Below are positions 53,920 to 62,801 of a stretch of 64,000 nt of DNA, piece by piece; the stretch's first letter is position 1, and the number at the start of each line of letters is the position of its first letter. Source of the stretch: Alphaproteobacteria bacterium (GTDB lineage Bacteria; Pseudomonadota; Alphaproteobacteria; Oceanibaculales; Oceanibaculaceae); the NCBI GenBank assembly GCA_018823745.1, contig JAHJHR010000003.1, positions 372,001 to 436,000 on the forward strand, in the 5' to 3' direction. The notes under the pieces were generated by a model that did not search any database, was not told where the DNA came from, and saw only the letters and a program-made list of their open reading frames with translations. Both the position numbers and the translations under genes were made by a program.

Positions 53920-56240
53920 CAGACGAAGAAGCTCAACGGGTTCAGCTCCGCCTCCTTCAGCGGCTTGTCCAGCAGGCCCTGGGCGACAGGGGCGGAGAAC
54001 AGGCGGGGCACGCCGCGACGGTTCCAGAAATGGCACAGGCCGGGAACGACGACCCGCACGCAATCCAGCGGCAGATTGCCCCGGTCGAAATTCAGCACGA
54101 CCACCTCATGTCCCATCTCGTCCAGCCGGTCGACACAGTGGCGCACGGCGGCGTCGATCGAGTCTATGCCCCGGATCGACAGGGCATTCGGATCGACCGG
54201 CGCGCCCTCACGGGCTTTCAGATAGGGGTGCTGCGCCAGAGTGGCGCTGTCGTTCCATTCCCGCGCGGTGGGGAATTCGTCCTTCTTGCCGGGGGCCAGC
54301 GGCACCTTCATGGCATCGTTAAAGAAGAACATCTGGTTCAGCTCGGTGATCGCCCGTGTCGCCGCGACCTTGCCGTCGATATGCGCGCCGAAGCCCATGG
54401 TCAGGCCAGTGCCGGTCTCCAGCTCGGCCGAAATCGCCACCATGACCGGGATGCCGATATCGCTGGTGATGTTCAGCACCTCCAGCGTGCGGCCGCTCTG
54501 CTGGATATAGTCGCGCATGGCGCTGATGAAGGCGCTGTCCAGATCATCCAGATCGACCGCCGGATAGCGCAACCGGTTGTACCACCACAGTGAGATCGAA
54601 TCGCGCTCGACGATCTCCAGCAGCCCCTGCAGAATTGCCTCCTCCAGCGTGCCACCAGAGGCGCAGCCATTGGAATCGCCCAGGCAGAAGACATGGTCGC
54701 CGGGCACGTCCTGGGAGCGGTAGTCGAAATAGCAGAACCGGGTCGGCAGCCAGCGCGGCTCGTCATGGGTGAGCGACCAGGCCGGCGACCAGTCTATGAG
54801 GTTCTCCTTCCGGAACGGCTCCGGGATCAGGTGCATCGCCTCCGTGCCCTTGTTCAGCTCGGCGCGGTTGGCGTATTGCGCAGCACTGAAGCCCAGGATC
54901 GAGTGCGGGTGGATCGCCGTCTTGCCCAGATCGGTCATGCGCGCCGGACGGCGGGCCTCGGTGCCGACCCAGCCGCTGGCATAGCGCTCCACCGCCTCGG
55001 CCAGGCAGCTGACGCGTGCCTGAGTCAGGGTGACGCCCTTGCCGCCGGCGGAACCCGGCTTGCCCAGCCGGCGATTGGCGCGCGGATCGACGCTTTCGCC
55101 ACTGGCCTGCGCGGCCGAGGTGACATACAGCCCCTTGCCGAAGACATGGTCATTGAGCTGCGAGACGATGCCGGTCAGCGGGCTGACCAGCGGGTTCAGC
55201 CGGGCCAGCGCCTGTTCGGCCGTCAGCGCACGCCAGCCGCCATCGCCATCACCGCCGGTGCTGACCGGCTGCAGGCGGATCGGCGTCGGCTGCAGGGGCG
55301 TCTTGGAGGTGCTGGCCGGCGCGCCGCAATGCGGGCAATCCGTGAAGCGCGGCGCGAGATGGGTGGTCGCCCCCCCGGTAATCGTATCGATGGTCAGCAG
55401 ATGATGATCGGTGCGGGCATCGCCGCTGCGGACATGCTGCAGGATTTCCGCCACCGCCATGCCGCGGGCCAGCGCCAGCGAGCCGGCGGTCCAGCCGCGT
55501 GCCGGGCGCAGCCCGCCGCTGGGCGCCTGCACCAGCGTATCACCCGGCCGGTGGCTGATCAGCCGCCGCGCCAGGCAATGATAACAGGGCCGCCGCCCAT
55601 CCGACCGGCCGGTCGGGTTTTCCGCCAGCGGCGTGCCCGCCCCCATGCGGGGACCGATCCAGGCGCTGTTGCCGCCCGGCTTGAAGGGCAGCCAGGACCA
55701 CCCGGCCCTGTCGGCCTGCACGGCGAAATCGACCAGCGAGGATTGCAGATAGTCATCGACCAGCACGATCAGCAGATCGGCCTGCGCCGGATCGGCCACG
55801 GCGAAGCCCGACCCGGCCAGCATGGAGAGCAGCGCGCCCGCGCCCTCGGCGCCCGTCACCGATCCCTGGCCCAGCGGCACCACACCGATGCGCTGGCCGG
55901 TCAGGGTTTCCGACACCGCCAGCGGCGTCTCGCCCTGTGCGCTCCAATAGGCCGCCAGATGACCGTCATGACGCGCCGGGACCGGGACGATATAGCCTTT
56001 GGCCTGCATGTCGGTCAGCATGCCGACAACCTCCGGCTCTGGCACCTTGCCCTTGAAGACAGCGACGATCTGCCCACCGGTCAGCGCGCCGGTCAGATGC
56101 GGCAGCAGATCGCGGTAGAACTGCCCGCGCAGCCGGAAGCTGCGCGACTCGGACAGCAGCAACAACCGCTCATCATCCTGCAGATGCACCGAGAAATGCG
56201 GCGCCAGGGCAAGATGATGGGTCAGAATTTCCGTCGACAT
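53919..56240 (-). CDS. Fused TOMM cyclodehydratase (E1-like plus YcaO)
   Basis: A bifunctional RiPP enzyme of 773 residues that would convert Cys/Ser/Thr of a precursor peptide into azolines with ATP. Residues 1-310 form the E1-like, leader-binding half with a zinc tetrad Cys219/Cys222 (RRPCYHC) and Cys302/Cys305 (DCPHC). Residues about 330-773 form the YcaO domain, with ATP/Mg motifs SCLAEAVER (Ser411, Glu415, Glu418) and EEAILQGLLEIVERDS (Glu534, Gln538, Glu542, Glu545). The C-terminus ends ELNPLSFFV rather than a clear PxPxP. ATG at 56240 follows AGGA; an earlier frame adds 30 unlike residues. No flavin dehydrogenase, exporter or precursor gene is visible nearby. Confidence 0.9.
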   Translation of the reverse strand: MSTEILTHHLALAPHFSVHLQDDERLLLLSESRSFRLRGQFYRDLLPHLTGALTGGQIVAVFKGKVPEPEVVGMLTDMQAKGYIVPVPARHDGHLAAYWSAQGETPLAVSETLTGQRIGVVPLGQGSVTGAEGAGALLSMLAGSGFAVADPAQADLLIVLVDDYLQSSLVDFAVQADRAGWSWLPFKPGGNSAWIGPRMGAGTPLAENPTGRSDGRRPCYHCLARRLISHRPGDTLVQAPSGGLRPARGWTAGSLALARGMAVAEILQHVRSGDARTDHHLLTIDTITGGATTHLAPRFTDCPHCGAPASTSKTPLQPTPIRLQPVSTGGDGDGGWRALTAEQALARLNPLVSPLTGIVSQLNDHVFGKGLYVTSAAQASGESVDPRANRRLGKPGSAGGKGVTLTQARVSCLAEAVERYASGWVGTEARRPARMTDLGKTAIHPHSILGFSAAQYANRAELNKGTEAMHLIPEPFRKENLIDWSPAWSLTHDEPRWLPTRFCYFDYRSQDVPGDHVFCLGDSNGCASGGTLEEAILQGLLEIVERDSISLWWYNRLRYPAVDLDDLDSAFISAMRDYIQQSGRTLEVLNITSDIGIPVMVAISAELETGTGLTMGFGAHIDGKVAATRAITELNQMFFFNDAMKVPLAPGKKDEFPTAREWNDSATLAQHPYLKAREGAPVDPNALSIRGIDSIDAAVRHCVDRLDEMGHEVVVLNFDRGNLPLDCVRVVVPGLCHFWNRRGVPRLFSAPVAQGLLDKPLKEAELNPLSFFV

Positions 56241-56433
56241 GGGCGTGATCCTGGAGAGTGTCTGAGCGGATGACCGGAGACCAGGAAGAGGCAGGCCGTC
56301 CGGCAGGAACCTGCAAGCGTTGTAATACAAAGCGCCGGGACGCGGGTGGCCAAGTTGCTATTCTGTCGGTTTTTTAATGCCAGGGCCGAGTGCTACCGGG
56401 CGCCGCAGGTCGCAAAGTACGGTGCCGGACGAC

Positions 56434-56468
56434 AAAAAAACGCCGCGGAACCTTCTGGTTCTCGCGGT
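56434..56468 (-). terminator. Terminator of tRNA-Ser
   Basis: Leftward, CCGCG...CGCGG with an inner AACC/GGTT stem is followed by seven Ts (A-tract 56434-56440 on the plus strand). It lies just past the 3' end of the tRNA and upstream of the TOMM gene, so that gene needs its own promoter in the 190 bp between. Confidence 0.75.
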
Positions 56469-56496
56469 TCATTTTTGCGTCATCTGAAAGAGAAAT

Positions 56497-56588
56497 TGGC
56501 GGAGGGGATGAGATTCGAACTCACGATACGGTGTTACCCGTATAACGGTTTAGCAAACCGCCGCCTTCAGCCACTCGGCCACCCCTCC
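56497..56588 (-). tRNA. tRNA-Ser(GCT)
   Basis: A class II tRNA with long variable arm, 92 bases including an encoded CCA. The acceptor stem is GGAGGGG/CCCCTCC with discriminator G. The D-arm is TGGCCGAGTGG, the anticodon loop TTTGCTAAA gives GCT (serine codons AGC/AGT), and the T-arm contains GTTCGAATC. No repeated copy of its 3' end or integrase was seen. Confidence 0.97.
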
Positions 56589-56687
56589 GCCGTGAGCGGC
56601 TTACGTTCACGACGTATGCGGACGCTCCTTCTATAGGCCGCCCCCAACCCTGTCAACGAGAGAAGGAGCAAGGGTCGGAAAGAAGGA

Positions 56688-56723
56688 AGAAAAAGCTGTC
56701 GCCCCCATCACAGGGGCGACAGC
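56688..56723 (-). terminator. Terminator after the YghU/YfcG-type GST
   Basis: Leftward, an 11-bp stem GCTGTCGCCCC/GGGGCGACAGC (56695-56705 and 56713-56723) is followed by a T-rich tract. It ends the glutathione S-transferase transcript. Confidence 0.88.
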
Positions 56724-56735
56724 CGGGGGAACATT

Positions 56736-57356
56736 CTAGCTGGGCACCGCCATGCCCTTCTGTACAGCCGGGCGGGCGGAAATCTCGTCGAACCAGCGCT
56801 TCAGATTGGGAAAATCGGCCCAGTCGATGCCGTGCCATTCCCAGCGCGCGATCCACGGATAGGTGGCGATATCGGCGATGCTGTACTCGGCACCGGCCAG
56901 ATAGGGCGTCTCGCCCAGGCGCTTGTCCATGACGCCATAGAGGCGATGCGTCTCGCTGGTATAGCGTTCGATGGCATAGGGCACCTGCTCCTTGGCGAAG
57001 CGGCGGAAGTGATGCGCCTGACCCAGCATCGGCCCGACACCGGCCATCTGGAACATCAGCCAGGTCATGGTCTCGTAGCGACCGGCCGGGTCAGCCGGCA
57101 TCAGCTTGCCGGTCTTCTCGGCCAGATAGAACAGGATCGAGCCGCTTTCGAACACGCTGATCGGCTTGCCGCCCGGCCCGTCGGAATCGACGATGGCGGG
57201 GATCTTGTTGTTCGGGCTGATCTTCAGGAAATCCGGCGCGAACTGCTCGTCCTTGGAGATGTTGACCGGATGCGCCGTATAGGGCAGCCCGATCTCCTCC
57301 AGCATGATGGAAACCTTGCGGCCGTTCGGCGTGGTCCAGGTATAGAGATCGATCAT
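56736..57356 (-). CDS. Glutathione S-transferase, YghU/YfcG-like
   Basis: A 206-residue cytoplasmic enzyme with a thioredoxin-like N-domain and a helical C-domain. DLYTWTTPNGRKVSIMLEEIGLPY contains the TPNG active-site motif of the Nu class (YfcG, YghU), known as disulfide-bond reductases. SPNNKIPAIVD with FESGSILFYLAEK is the glutathione-binding site. The ATG at 57356 is six bases after GGGAG; adjacent upstream ATGs are possible. A single-gene unit closed by a strong terminator. Confidence 0.92.
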   Translation of the reverse strand: MIDLYTWTTPNGRKVSIMLEEIGLPYTAHPVNISKDEQFAPDFLKISPNNKIPAIVDSDGPGGKPISVFESGSILFYLAEKTGKLMPADPAGRYETMTWLMFQMAGVGPMLGQAHHFRRFAKEQVPYAIERYTSETHRLYGVMDKRLGETPYLAGAEYSIADIATYPWIARWEWHGIDWADFPNLKRWFDEISARPAVQKGMAVPS

Positions 57357-57452
57357 CATCGACTCCCAATGGTTGCGGAATATGGCGCGCACCTTAAAGC
57401 AGCGCCTGTCCAGAGGGAACAGGGGGCGAGTATAGCGCCCCCTCTCCTTGGC

Positions 57453-58604
57453 CTACACCGCAGCCAGCGCCTGTTCCAGATCGGCGATCAGATCATCCAG
57501 CTTCTCGATGCCGATGGAGAAGCGCAGCAGATCCTCGGGCACCGGGCTTTCCGGACCTTCGATGGAGCGGCGATGCTCGACCAGGCTTTCAACGCCACCC
57601 AGCGAGGTGGCGCGTTTGAACAGCACCAGCCCGGCGGCGGCCTTCACCGCGCCCTGCTTGCCGCCCTTGATGCGGATCGACAGCATGCCGCCGAAACCGC
57701 CACTCATCTGCCGGGCAGCCGTGGCATGGCCGGGATGCGAGGGCAGGCCCGGATAGAGCATCTGGACGACCTTGGAATGCCCCTCGAAATGCCGGGCAAT
57801 CGCCATCGCATTGGCGCTGGCGGCCCGCACGCGGACATGCAGCGTGCGCATCCCGCGCAGCAGCAGCCAGGCCTCGAACGGCCCCATGATGGTGCCGATA
57901 TCCTTGCGGATGGAGACGATGCGCTGCCAGAAGGCGTCATCCTGCGCGGTGACCAGCGCGCCGGCGATCACGTCGCTGTGCCCGTTCAGGTATTTCGTCG
58001 CCGAATGCATCACGATATCGGCGCCATGCGCCAGCGGCTGGGTCAGCACCGGCGTCGCGACGGTCGAATCGACCGCCAGCTTCGCGCCGACCGAATGGGC
58101 GATGCGCGCCGCCTCGGCAATATCGGTGACGCTCCACATCGGGTTGGACGGGGTTTCCGCCCAGATCAGCGCCGGGCGGTGCTGTTCGGTCAGCGCCCGC
58201 AGCGTCGTCATGTCGTCATTGGGGTAATAGACGATCTTCACGCCCCATTCGGCGCCCCAGCTGTTCAGCCATTTTCGCACGCCCCAATACATGACCTCTG
58301 GTACCAGGGCGGTATCGCCCGGCTTCAGCGCCATGAACACGCCGGTCGCCGCCGACATGCCGGACGCCACCAGCAGGCTGGCCACCCCGCCTTCCAGCGT
58401 GGTCAGCACGGCCTCGGCCTGGCGGACGGTCTGGTTGTCCGCCCGGCCATAGATGAAGCCGTTCTTGTATTCCAGATCGGGCTCGCGCTCGAAGGTGCTG
58501 GAGATATAGACCGGCGGGGTTACGGCGCCGGTCAGGGGCTCGGTCACACCAAGCGCCTGCACGGCCAGCGTCTCGGGCGACGCATCGGGAAAGTTTTTGC
58601 TCAT
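57453..58604 (-). CDS. Cystathionine gamma-synthase-family PLP enzyme
   Basis: A Cys/Met-metabolism PLP-dependent enzyme of 383 residues: FIYGRADNQTVRQAE near the tetramer-contributed phosphate site, and PLP lysine in HSATKYLNGHSDVIAG. It belongs to the trans-sulfuration family (gamma-synthase, gamma- or beta-lyase, sulfhydrylase), whose members cannot be separated by sight. The start ATG at 58604 gives MSKNFPDASPETLAV; a longer frame adds 21 residues without similarity. A LysR gene is divergent at 189 bp. No methionine-type riboswitch was recognised upstream. Confidence 0.9.
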   Translation of the reverse strand: MSKNFPDASPETLAVQALGVTEPLTGAVTPPVYISSTFEREPDLEYKNGFIYGRADNQTVRQAEAVLTTLEGGVASLLVASGMSAATGVFMALKPGDTALVPEVMYWGVRKWLNSWGAEWGVKIVYYPNDDMTTLRALTEQHRPALIWAETPSNPMWSVTDIAEAARIAHSVGAKLAVDSTVATPVLTQPLAHGADIVMHSATKYLNGHSDVIAGALVTAQDDAFWQRIVSIRKDIGTIMGPFEAWLLLRGMRTLHVRVRAASANAMAIARHFEGHSKVVQMLYPGLPSHPGHATAARQMSGGFGGMLSIRIKGGKQGAVKAAAGLVLFKRATSLGGVESLVEHRRSIEGPESPVPEDLLRFSIGIEKLDDLIADLEQALAAV

Positions 58605-58792
58605 GGCGATAGTGCTAGCGCGCCGGGGCAAGTCTCCACAAGTGCCGTCAACGCATGGGCTCGTCAAAAGAATAGCGCGGGTCGGCGGCGGGTTTTCTGG
58701 CCCCCGATTCGCGCCTGGATTTATACATTGCGGCGGCCGGGAGAATCGGTTGATCTGTGCAGGAAATCTTTCCGCTGAGGAATGAAAGACCG

Positions 58793-59704
58793 ATGGATCG
58801 TTTCCTCGCTTTGCAGATATTCACCACCACCGTCGAATCGGAAAGCCTGATCGGCGCCAGCCGGAAGCTCGGCCTGTCGCCCTCGGCAGTCAGCAAGAAT
58901 CTGGCGGCGCTGGAGGAGCATCTGGGCGCGCGCCTGCTGAACCGCACGACCCGGCGCATCGGCCTGACCGAGATCGGCGAGGCCTATTACGAACGCGCCG
59001 CGCGCATCCTGGCCGAGCTGGCCGATGCCGACCAGTCGGTCAGCCAGCAGGACGGGCTGCCGCGCGGGTTGTTGCGGATTTCAGCGCCCATCAGCTTCGG
59101 CCAGCGCCATGTCGCCCCGGCCCTGCCGGAATTCCGCGCCGCCTATCCCGATGTGACCGTGCAGATGATCTTGAACGACGCCGTGGTCGATATCGTCGCC
59201 GAACGCTTCGACCTGGCCATCCGCATCGCCAATCTGAAGGATTCCAGCCTGGTGGCGCGCAAGCTGGCGGCCAATCACCGGCGGCTCTATGCCGCGCCGG
59301 ACTATCTGGCACGCAAGGGCGGGCTGGCCAGCCCGTCAGATATCGAACAGCATGATTTGATCAGCCCGCCCGCCGGCTCGCCCTTGCTCGATCTCAGCCT
59401 GACGCGGAATGGCGACACACGGGCGCTGCATCTGCTGGGCCAGATTCAGCTCAGCTCGGTCGAAGCCATACTGGAAGCCTGCCTTGCCGGCGGCGGCCTG
59501 GCCGTGCTGCCGGAGTATATGGTCGGCGAGCCGATGGCCGCTGGAAGGCTGGTCCCGGTGCTGCCGGATTACACCGTGCCCGACACCGTGATCCAGGCGG
59601 TCTTCCCGTCCTCCCGGCACCTCTCGGCCAAGGTGCGGGCCTTCCTCGATTTCCTGGTCGCCCGCTACAACCCGGTGCCGCCCTGGCAGAAACAGGGCGG
59701 GTAG
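58793..59704 (+). CDS. LysR-family transcriptional regulator
   Basis: A 303-residue LysR regulator: HTH MDRFLALQIFTTTVESESL, then SPSAVSKNLAALEEHLGARLL, and effector domain from about residue 90 (GLLRISAPISFGQRHVAPALP). It belongs to the CrgA/YafC-like subgroup, judged by RTTRRIGLTEIGEAYYERA. The start ATG follows GAGG; a GTG 36 bp earlier is in frame but would displace the HTH from its normal place. It is divergent from the cystathionine-gamma-synthase-like gene, its most likely target. Confidence 0.9.
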   Translation: MDRFLALQIFTTTVESESLIGASRKLGLSPSAVSKNLAALEEHLGARLLNRTTRRIGLTEIGEAYYERAARILAELADADQSVSQQDGLPRGLLRISAPISFGQRHVAPALPEFRAAYPDVTVQMILNDAVVDIVAERFDLAIRIANLKDSSLVARKLAANHRRLYAAPDYLARKGGLASPSDIEQHDLISPPAGSPLLDLSLTRNGDTRALHLLGQIQLSSVEAILEACLAGGGLAVLPEYMVGEPMAAGRLVPVLPDYTVPDTVIQAVFPSSRHLSAKVRAFLDFLVARYNPVPPWQKQGG

Positions 59705-59725
59705 GACGCAGGGTTCTATTCCTAC

Positions 59726-59823
59726 GTCATTCCCGGCCTTGTGCCGGGAATCCAAGGTTCAGCCTACTCGACCAGCATCCAGAAAGCGGAAGCATGGACC
59801 CCCGGCACAAGGCCGGGGGTGAC
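59726..59823. repeat. Paired palindromic repeat between convergent genes
   Basis: Two hairpin units in inverted order: GTCATTCCCGG-CCTTGTG-CCGGGAATCC (59726-59754), and GGACCCCCGGCACAAGG with its closing arm ending GTGAC (59796-59823). About 40 bp separate them. The layout matches the pair at 24187-24272, also between two convergent gene ends. Confidence 0.75.
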
Positions 59824-59846
59824 GGTCTTAGAGGGCTGCGGAATTC

Positions 59847-60467
59847 CTACGCGGCCGGGCGCGGCAGGGCGTCCTGCGGGGTCTTCATGCCGGGCAGCGC
59901 GGCCATGCGCGTCATCCAGGACTGGATCGCCGGATAGGCATCCAGCGAGATTTCCGCATCGCCGGCATAGGCGGCGGTGACGAAGCAGGCGATGTCGGCC
60001 ACACTCGGCTGGGCGCCGACCAGATACTCCTTGCCGGTGAGGGCTTCGTTCAGCATGCCGAGTGCGCGTTCGCCCCGGCCCTTGAAGAAGGCGATCACGT
60101 CCGGCGCACCATTGTAGAACAGGCGCTGGGCACGGGTGGAGGCGATGCCGGGATACATCAGGTCGGCCTCCCAGAACAGCCATTCGCGGATCTGCTGCTT
60201 TTCCGCCGGGGTCGTGCCGTCGAATTTGCCGGTCTTGGCCGCCAGATCCAGCAGGGTGGCGCCGGACTGCGTCATCGGAACGCCATCGGCAACCAGCACC
60301 GGCACCTGGCCCCATTTGTTCAGCTTCAGGAAATCCGGCGTCTTGCTTTCGCCGGCGCGCAGATTGACATGCTTGTAGTCATAGGCAAGGCCGCAGAGAT
60401 CGAGCATCAGGCCGATCTTCACGCAGGGCATGGAGAGAAAAGTGCCGTAAAGCGTATAGCTGGACAT
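59847..60467 (-). CDS. Glutathione S-transferase family protein
   Basis: A 206-residue protein with the GST fold: an N-terminal thioredoxin-like domain (YTLYGTFLSMPCVKIGLMLDL), the cis-proline region KWGQVPVLV and QSGATLLDLAA at the glutathione site. The helical domain follows from about 85, with VADIACFVTAAY. The reacting residue near the N-terminus is probably Ser12 or Cys15. It is only distantly like the GST at 56736-57356. It lies 79 bp downstream of the phosphatase gene on the same strand and could be the end of that operon. Substrate unknown. Confidence 0.87.
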   Translation of the reverse strand: MSSYTLYGTFLSMPCVKIGLMLDLCGLAYDYKHVNLRAGESKTPDFLKLNKWGQVPVLVADGVPMTQSGATLLDLAAKTGKFDGTTPAEKQQIREWLFWEADLMYPGIASTRAQRLFYNGAPDVIAFFKGRGERALGMLNEALTGKEYLVGAQPSVADIACFVTAAYAGDAEISLDAYPAIQSWMTRMAALPGMKTPQDALPRPAA

Positions 60468-60546
60468 GGGTCCTCCGGTTCGGTAACCGCCTTGTGGCGG
60501 CCCCCGATGAAGGCCGGTGAAGGCCCCGGCGTCAAGGCCGCTATCG

Positions 60547-61005
60547 TCAGACCTGGGGTGTCAGGGGAGCAGGAAAACGTTCCTTGAGCCGCGTCATCAG
60601 GCTGTCGCGCACCTGGCGATAGGCGGCCAGCCGCGCCTCCCGGCTGCCTTCATAGGCAGTGGCGTCCAGCGTCGGCCAGTATTCGACCTCGCAGGCCATG
60701 GTGCGGGTCATCTCCACCGCCTTGTGCTGTGCCTCGGGCGACAGCGAGATGACGAGATCGAAGGAGGTATCCAGCAACTCGTCGAAGCTCTTGCCGCGAT
60801 GGCGCGAGATATCGATGCCGATCTCGCGCATCACCTCGGCCGCGAAGGGGTCCAGCTCGCCGCCGCGCACGCCGACCGAATCGACATAGACCCGCTTGCC
60901 ATACAGGGATTTCAGGATGCCCTCGGCCATCGGCGAGCGCACCGCATTCAGCGAGCAGGCAAACAGGACGGAGCCGGGCAGATCACGCGATATCATCCCC
61001 CTCAC
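60547..61005 (-). CDS. Low-molecular-weight phosphatase-family protein
   Basis: A 152-residue protein of the LMW protein-tyrosine-phosphatase/arsenate-reductase fold. The P-loop reads [15 protein letters not shown] (C-x5-R-S), which departs from the usual CxGNxCRSP by lacking the second cysteine and the glycine-asparagine. A general acid is expected in the C-terminal [11 protein letters not shown]. The start is GTG at 61005, overlapping the UPF0262 stop (GTGA); ATG at 60996 is an alternative. This gene regularly follows hisD and UPF0262 in alphaproteobacteria. Confidence 0.87.
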   Translation of the reverse strand: MRGMISRDLPGSVLFACSLNAVRSPMAEGILKSLYGKRVYVDSVGVRGGELDPFAAEVMREIGIDISRHRGKSFDELLDTSFDLVISLSPEAQHKAVEMTRTMACEVEYWPTLDATAYEGSREARLAAYRQVRDSLMTRLKERFPAPLTPQV

Positions 61006-61493
61006 CCCCGGATATGCAGGACGCAGATGAGGGTGAAGAGCCGGCGGGCGGTCTTGAAATCGACATCGACCTTGCCGGCCAGCCGCTCACGCAGCAATTC
61101 GGAGCCTTCGTTGTGTAAGCCGCGCCGCCCCATGTCGATGGCCTCGATCTGGGAGGGCGTGGCGCGCCGGATCGCCTGGTAATAGCTTTCGCAGATCGTG
61201 AAATAATCCTTCACGATCCGCCGGAAGGAGGTGATCGGCAACTGCACCTCCGCCACCCGGACATCCTCGACGCTGCGGATATCCATGACGAGGCGGTTAT
61301 CCTCGATCGACAGGCTCAGATGATACGGCCCGCCCTCATGGCCGCAGGGTGCGAAGCTGTTTTCCTCCAGCAGATCGTAGATCGCGACGGCCCGTTCATG
61401 CTCGACCTCCGGGCTGCGCCGGACAACCGTGCGCTCGTCAAGCGCGATCTTGACGAGGCGCTGGGTGGCGGTGCCGTCTGGCGCGCCGGCCAA
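61002..61493 (-). CDS. UPF0262-family protein
   Basis: A conserved 163-residue alphaproteobacterial protein of unknown function. Family-like segments are [39 protein letters not shown], and [20 protein letters not shown]. The start is TTG (MAGAPDG), three bases after the hisD stop and behind AAGGA; no ATG lies before the conserved part. It lies between hisD and the phosphatase gene, overlapping the latter by four bases. The constant pairing suggests a linked but unidentified role. Confidence 0.87.
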   Translation of the reverse strand: MAGAPDGTATQRLVKIALDERTVVRRSPEVEHERAVAIYDLLEENSFAPCGHEGGPYHLSLSIEDNRLVMDIRSVEDVRVAEVQLPITSFRRIVKDYFTICESYYQAIRRATPSQIEAIDMGRRGLHNEGSELLRERLAGKVDVDFKTARRLFTLICVLHIRG

Positions 61494-61496
61494 GCG

Positions 61497-62801
61497 TCAG
61501 ATGTCCTTCGGCTGGCCCAGCCTCACGGAAACGGAGCGGGCATGGGCGTCGAGCCCCTCGGCCTCGGCGAGGGTGACAGCCGCCGGGCCGATGCGGGCCA
61601 GACTGTCGGGATCGCAGCGGATGATCGTGCTCCGCTTCATGAAATCAAGAACGCCAAGCCCCGACGAGAAGCGCGCCGTGCGCGAGGTCGGCAGCACATG
61701 GTTCGGCCCGGCGACGTAATCACCGATGGCTTCCGGCGTATGCCGGCCCAGGAAGATCGAGCCGGCATTGCGGATGCGCGACGCCAGCGCATCGGGATCG
61801 GCCACCGCCAGCTCCAGATGCTCAGGCGCAATGCTGTCGACCAGCGGCACGGCCTGCTCCAGACGCTCCACGACGATGATGGCGCCGTAATTCTGCCAGC
61901 TGCGGCCAGCGATCTCGCCGCGCGGCAGCACCGCCAGCTGGCGCTCGACGGCGGCGGCCACGGCATCAGCAAACAGCGAATCATCGGTGATCAGCACCGA
62001 TTGCGCATCGTCGGAATGCTCGGCCTGGCTCAGCAGATCGGCGGCGATCCAGTCGGGATCATTGTCGCGGTCGGCAACAACCAGGATTTCCGACGGGCCA
62101 GCGATCGAATCGATGCCCACCATGCCGAAGACCTGGCGCTTGGCTTCGGCGACATAGGCATTGCCAGGGCCGACGATCTTGTCGACCGGCTGGATGGTCT
62201 CGGTGCCATAGGCCAGCGCGGCCACTGCCTGCGCCCCGCCCAGACGGTAGATTTCCGTCACGCCAGCCAGCTTGGCCGCTGCCAGCACCAGCGGGTTCAG
62301 CACGCCATCCGGCGTCGGCACGGTCATGACGATGCGCGGCACACCCGCCACCTTGGCCGGCAGGGCATTCATCAGTACCGAACTGGGATAGGCCGCCAGC
62401 CCGCCCGGCACATAGAGGCCAACAGCCTCCACCGCGGTCCAGCGCAGGCCAAGCTCCACGCCCTGGGCATCGGTATAGGCGAAGCCTTCGGGCAGCTGCC
62501 GCTGGTGAAAGGATTCGATACGGCCGGCCGCGATCTTCAGCGCCTCGATATGCGCCGCATCGCAGGCCGCGAAGGCGGCGTCAACTTCAGCCGCCGGGAT
62601 ATGCATCGTCCAGGGGGTCAGGGTCAGCCGGTCGAATTTCTGGGTATACTCCAGAACAGCGGCATCGCCCTCGGCGCGCACGCGCTTCACGATATCGCTG
62701 ACGACGCCGGTGACATCGACACCATTGTCGCGGTTTTCTGCCAGGAAGGCGGCGAAATCCTGCGCGAAGCCGGGCTCGGTGATGGTCAGTCTACGCGGCA
62801 T
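61497..62801 (-). CDS. hisD: Histidinol dehydrogenase
   Basis: Catalyses the last two steps of histidine synthesis, histidinol to histidine with two NAD. At 434 residues it is normal. It shows the NAD/zinc region [35 protein letters not shown], the zinc-binding [17 protein letters not shown], and the C-terminal [18 protein letters not shown]. The N-terminus overlaps the hisG stop by 11 bp, so the two are coupled. No other his genes lie in the window. Confidence 0.97.
   Translation of the reverse strand: MPRRLTITEPGFAQDFAAFLAENRDNGVDVTGVVSDIVKRVRAEGDAAVLEYTQKFDRLTLTPWTMHIPAAEVDAAFAACDAAHIEALKIAAGRIESFHQRQLPEGFAYTDAQGVELGLRWTAVEAVGLYVPGGLAAYPSSVLMNALPAKVAGVPRIVMTVPTPDGVLNPLVLAAAKLAGVTEIYRLGGAQAVAALAYGTETIQPVDKIVGPGNAYVAEAKRQVFGMVGIDSIAGPSEILVVADRDNDPDWIAADLLSQAEHSDDAQSVLITDDSLFADAVAAAVERQLAVLPRGEIAGRSWQNYGAIIVVERLEQAVPLVDSIAPEHLELAVADPDALASRIRNAGSIFLGRHTPEAIGDYVAGPNHVLPTSRTARFSSGLGVLDFMKRSTIIRCDPDSLARIGPAAVTLAEAEGLDAHARSVSVRLGQPKDI

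Noticed and set aside
56374..56472. A 32-codon leftward frame upstream of the TOMM gene, considered as the missing precursor
   Set aside because: It overlaps the tRNA-Ser terminator, lacks a ribosome site and cysteines, and has only a few Ser/Thr residues at its end.
56497..56588. tRNA-Ser as an integration site for a genomic island
   Set aside because: No integrase lies nearby and no second copy of the tRNA 3' end was seen. Flanking genes have ordinary composition.
58605..58792. SAM-II-type riboswitch before the cystathionine-gamma-synthase-like gene
   Set aside because: The expected conserved pseudoknot elements were not found in the leader.
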